From: DAIDJD01 sp035485275 | GTDB lineage: Bacteria; Oederibacteriota; JAJYGY01; DAIDJD01 | DNA: 64,000 nucleotides | NCBI GenBank assembly: GCA_035485275.1 | Contig: DATHOE010000019.1 | Coordinates: 82,662 to 146,661 of the forward strand | Direction: 5' to 3' | In this document: positions 62,440 to 64,000 of the stretch, piece by piece | How the letters are laid out: each line of letters starts with the position of its first letter | Position numbering within the stretch: position 1 is the stretch's first letter | The notes under the pieces: generated by a model | The model's database searches: none | What the model saw: only the letters and a program-made list of their open reading frames with translations | What the model was told of the DNA's origin: nothing | Made by a program: the position numbers and the translations under genes

Positions 62440-64000
62440 GTGACAGCCCTAAAAAAATATCTAAGGTCTGTGATCAAATACATTGTTTTCTCGACCTTGT
62501 TTGGAATCCTTCCTACAGTCGCATGGGCTGCCATCACGATTGATTCGCCTGCAACTGGGCAAGCTGTCGAGGCCGCGACCAATACTTTGGCTTATACCGT
62601 GGGCAACGGAAACGACAGGCTTTTGGTAGTCAGCGTGATTGGATCCGACGACCCAGGATACAACATTGTGTCGTCCATCACCTGGACGCAGGCAAGCAAC
62701 CAACAGTCCTTTGTTTTGGTGACGCCGACGGCCCAATACACCGCCTGCAGCATCGGTATGGACCTCGAGACTTGGTACCTGGTCGGGCCCAACTCCGGCG
62801 CCGGCAGCATCCAGGTTCAGTGGACCGGCTCAAACGCCAACAATATCTCCGCTATCGAATACGCCGGCGTGAATCAAGTGACCCCCTTGGGGGCCATGGC
62901 GACCACCAATAGCCCCGAGGTGTCCCTGACCACCACAATCACCACGACGCAACCTGGCAGCATGCTACTGGCCAACTACGGCGGCTACGAGCTCACGGGA
63001 CTGAGCTCGAGTTCCGGTTTTACCCAAGAAGATGCCGAAATCAATAACAGCGGCACGGGCGTTTCCAGTTCCATTGCCGATGAGCCGTCGACGGCCGTTG
63101 GGCCCTATTCCTTCACCGGCACTTATTCCGGCACCATTTGCTCCACCATGCAGCAGTTTCTCGAAATAATCCCTGATGCCACCGCGACCGGCAGCCCCAC
63201 CGCCAGCCCAAGCGCTACAGTATCGGATACTCCCAGTTGGACAGCGACTGCGACTGCGAGCCCGATCCAGACACTGACGCCCACCAGCATCCCGACCTCA
63301 GGTTGCATCATCCCGACGGCGATCGCGACATTCGCTCCGGTCGCCACGGTGGGAGCGACGAACAACATCAACATCACGACTGCCTCGACCACCAGCCCCA
63401 ACACGATACTCATCGTCACGACCCTGTCCACCGAGGACCAAACCGATGGAGCACCCTACAATAACGTGATGTCCGTGACGCTGAACTATGGGGCCTCGCT
63501 GAGCGAAGCGTTTACCCCGGTACCCGAGGCTGTGACGACGTTCACAAATACCACCAGCGGGCCGACCAACGGCGAGGAACTGGAAGCCTGGTATCTTCTG
63601 GAACCTCCTTCGAACACCTCCGGGACTATCGTCGTCAGTTACCTGGGCGACGGCGGCTCCAAATCCAACTCCAACGTCGCGACGGCCATTGAATATGACG
63701 GCGTGAACCAAACCACGCCCTTTGGCGCCGTAGCCTCCTCCGCGGCGGCGATAACGAGCGGCGGCTTGACGACCACTCTGACTGCCGGCACACCCCAAAG
63801 CCTACTACTGTTCAATTTCGGCATGTGGCCGGAGGAAAGCGTATCCGTGGACAGCAACTACAATCAATATTATCCGCCCACGGTTGAAACGAGCGCCGAA
63901 ACCATGCAAGGCATTGCGGACCGCGTGGTGGGCACGGGGACCTTTACCGCCACGAACCAATACACGTACCAGTCCGTTATTGGGGCCACATACGGGTCCG
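62440..64000 (+). CDS. Secreted two-repeat protein with Thr/Pro/Ser linker (3' end missing)
   Basis: Open from GTG 62440 to the end of the window (520 codons, no stop). An N-terminal signal peptide (IVFSTLFGILPTVAWA, cleavage after about residue 30) sends it out of the cytoplasm. Two beta-rich modules follow, each with a WYL segment (Trp codons at 62773 and 63589) and a near-identical IEYxGVNQxTPxGA box (62854-62895, 63688-63729). They are joined by a low-complexity Ser/Thr/Pro/Ala linker at about 63178-63300. GGGGGA precedes the start. Family not recognised; surface or extracellular binding is a guess. Codon use is less GC-rich than upstream genes. Confidence 0.75.
   Translation, partial: MTALKKYLRSVIKYIVFSTLFGILPTVAWAAITIDSPATGQAVEAATNTLAYTVGNGNDRLLVVSVIGSDDPGYNIVSSITWTQASNQQSFVLVTPTAQYTACSIGMDLETWYLVGPNSGAGSIQVQWTGSNANNISAIEYAGVNQVTPLGAMATTNSPEVSLTTTITTTQPGSMLLANYGGYELTGLSSSSGFTQEDAEINNSGTGVSSSIADEPSTAVGPYSFTGTYSGTICSTMQQFLEIIPDATATGSPTASPSATVSDTPSWTATATASPIQTLTPTSIPTSGCIIPTAIATFAPVATVGATNNINITTASTTSPNTILIVTTLSTEDQTDGAPYNNVMSVTLNYGASLSEAFTPVPEAVTTFTNTTSGPTNGEELEAWYLLEPPSNTSGTIVVSYLGDGGSKSNSNVATAIEYDGVNQTTPFGAVASSAAAITSGGLTTTLTAGTPQSLLLFNFGMWPEESVSVDSNYNQYYPPTVETSAETMQGIADRVVGTGTFTATNQYTYQSVIGATYGS
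62854..63729 (+). repeat. Diverged internal duplication in the secreted protein
   Basis: The 14-codon box at 62854-62895 recurs at 63688-63729 with nine or more identical residues (IEY, GVNQ, TP, GA). In both copies a WYL segment lies 27-33 codons before it. Spacing between copies is 834 bases, so the module is roughly 200 residues plus linker. It reflects an old protein-domain duplication rather than a DNA-level tandem repeat. Confidence 0.6.

Noticed and set aside
62340..62543. Small plus-strand frame in the AT-rich spacer
   Set aside because: No ribosome-binding site, overlaps the better-supported secreted-protein start in another frame, and has no recognisable feature.
63178..63300. DNA tandem repeat in the Ser/Thr/Pro linker
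   Set aside because: The low complexity is at protein level; the bases do not form a regular repeated unit.

Overview
The window is one continuous run of plus-strand genes from a GC-rich, motile, respiring bacterium. Three things point to that lifestyle: a complete 14-subunit NADH:quinone oxidoreductase (complex I) operon, a near-complete flagellar export/basal-body/motor operon with its own sigma factor, and codon third positions dominated by G and C. The flagellar order (flgBC-fliEFGHIJ-fliK-flgD-flgE-flbD-motAB-fliLMN-fliOPQR-flhBA-flhFG-fliA) is closest to what is known from spirochaetes and Bacillus/Clostridium, not from enterics. The sequence alone does not settle the phylum; an uncultured or deep-branching lineage is possible.

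Layout. 1-1.6 kb: end of fabF and rnc. 1.7-15.3 kb: nuoBCDEFGHI-A-JKLMN, with nuoA displaced to between nuoI and nuoJ, behind a plausible sigma-70 promoter that overlaps the rnc stop. 15.4-25.4 kb: chromosome maintenance and repair genes (smc, ftsY, recJ, rsmD, a small membrane protein, mutS). 25.4-26.1 kb: two small genes of unknown function, the second possibly FlgN-like. 26.1-57.4 kb: the flagellar cluster, opening with a strong TTGACA-N17-TAACAT promoter and a structured leader and closing with a second FliK-like gene and a stand-alone FlhB C-terminal domain gene. 57.4-62.2 kb: mutL, miaA (apparent CTG start), a zeta-crystallin-type quinone reductase and a GT4 glycosyltransferase. 62.2-64 kb: an abrupt AT-rich spacer, then the start of a secreted repeat protein that runs off the window.

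How it fits together. Two large functional blocks sit inside otherwise conserved housekeeping neighbourhoods. The nuo operon separates rnc from smc-ftsY (adjacent in Bacillus), and the flagellar cluster separates mutS from mutL-miaA (often adjacent). mutL starts 5 nt after the last flagellar-type gene, so mismatch repair may be co-transcribed with motility genes. Most neighbours overlap by 1-10 nt or lie within about 40 nt, indicating translational coupling. Hairpins after flgE and between fliN and fliO may set differential expression. The most testable new idea is an internal, Shine-Dalgarno-preceded start inside fliN/fliY that would yield a separate short FliN, as is established for the homologous SctQ proteins of injectisomes. 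No tRNA, rRNA, insertion sequence or CRISPR array was recognised, and there is no gene-free stretch longer than 300 bases.
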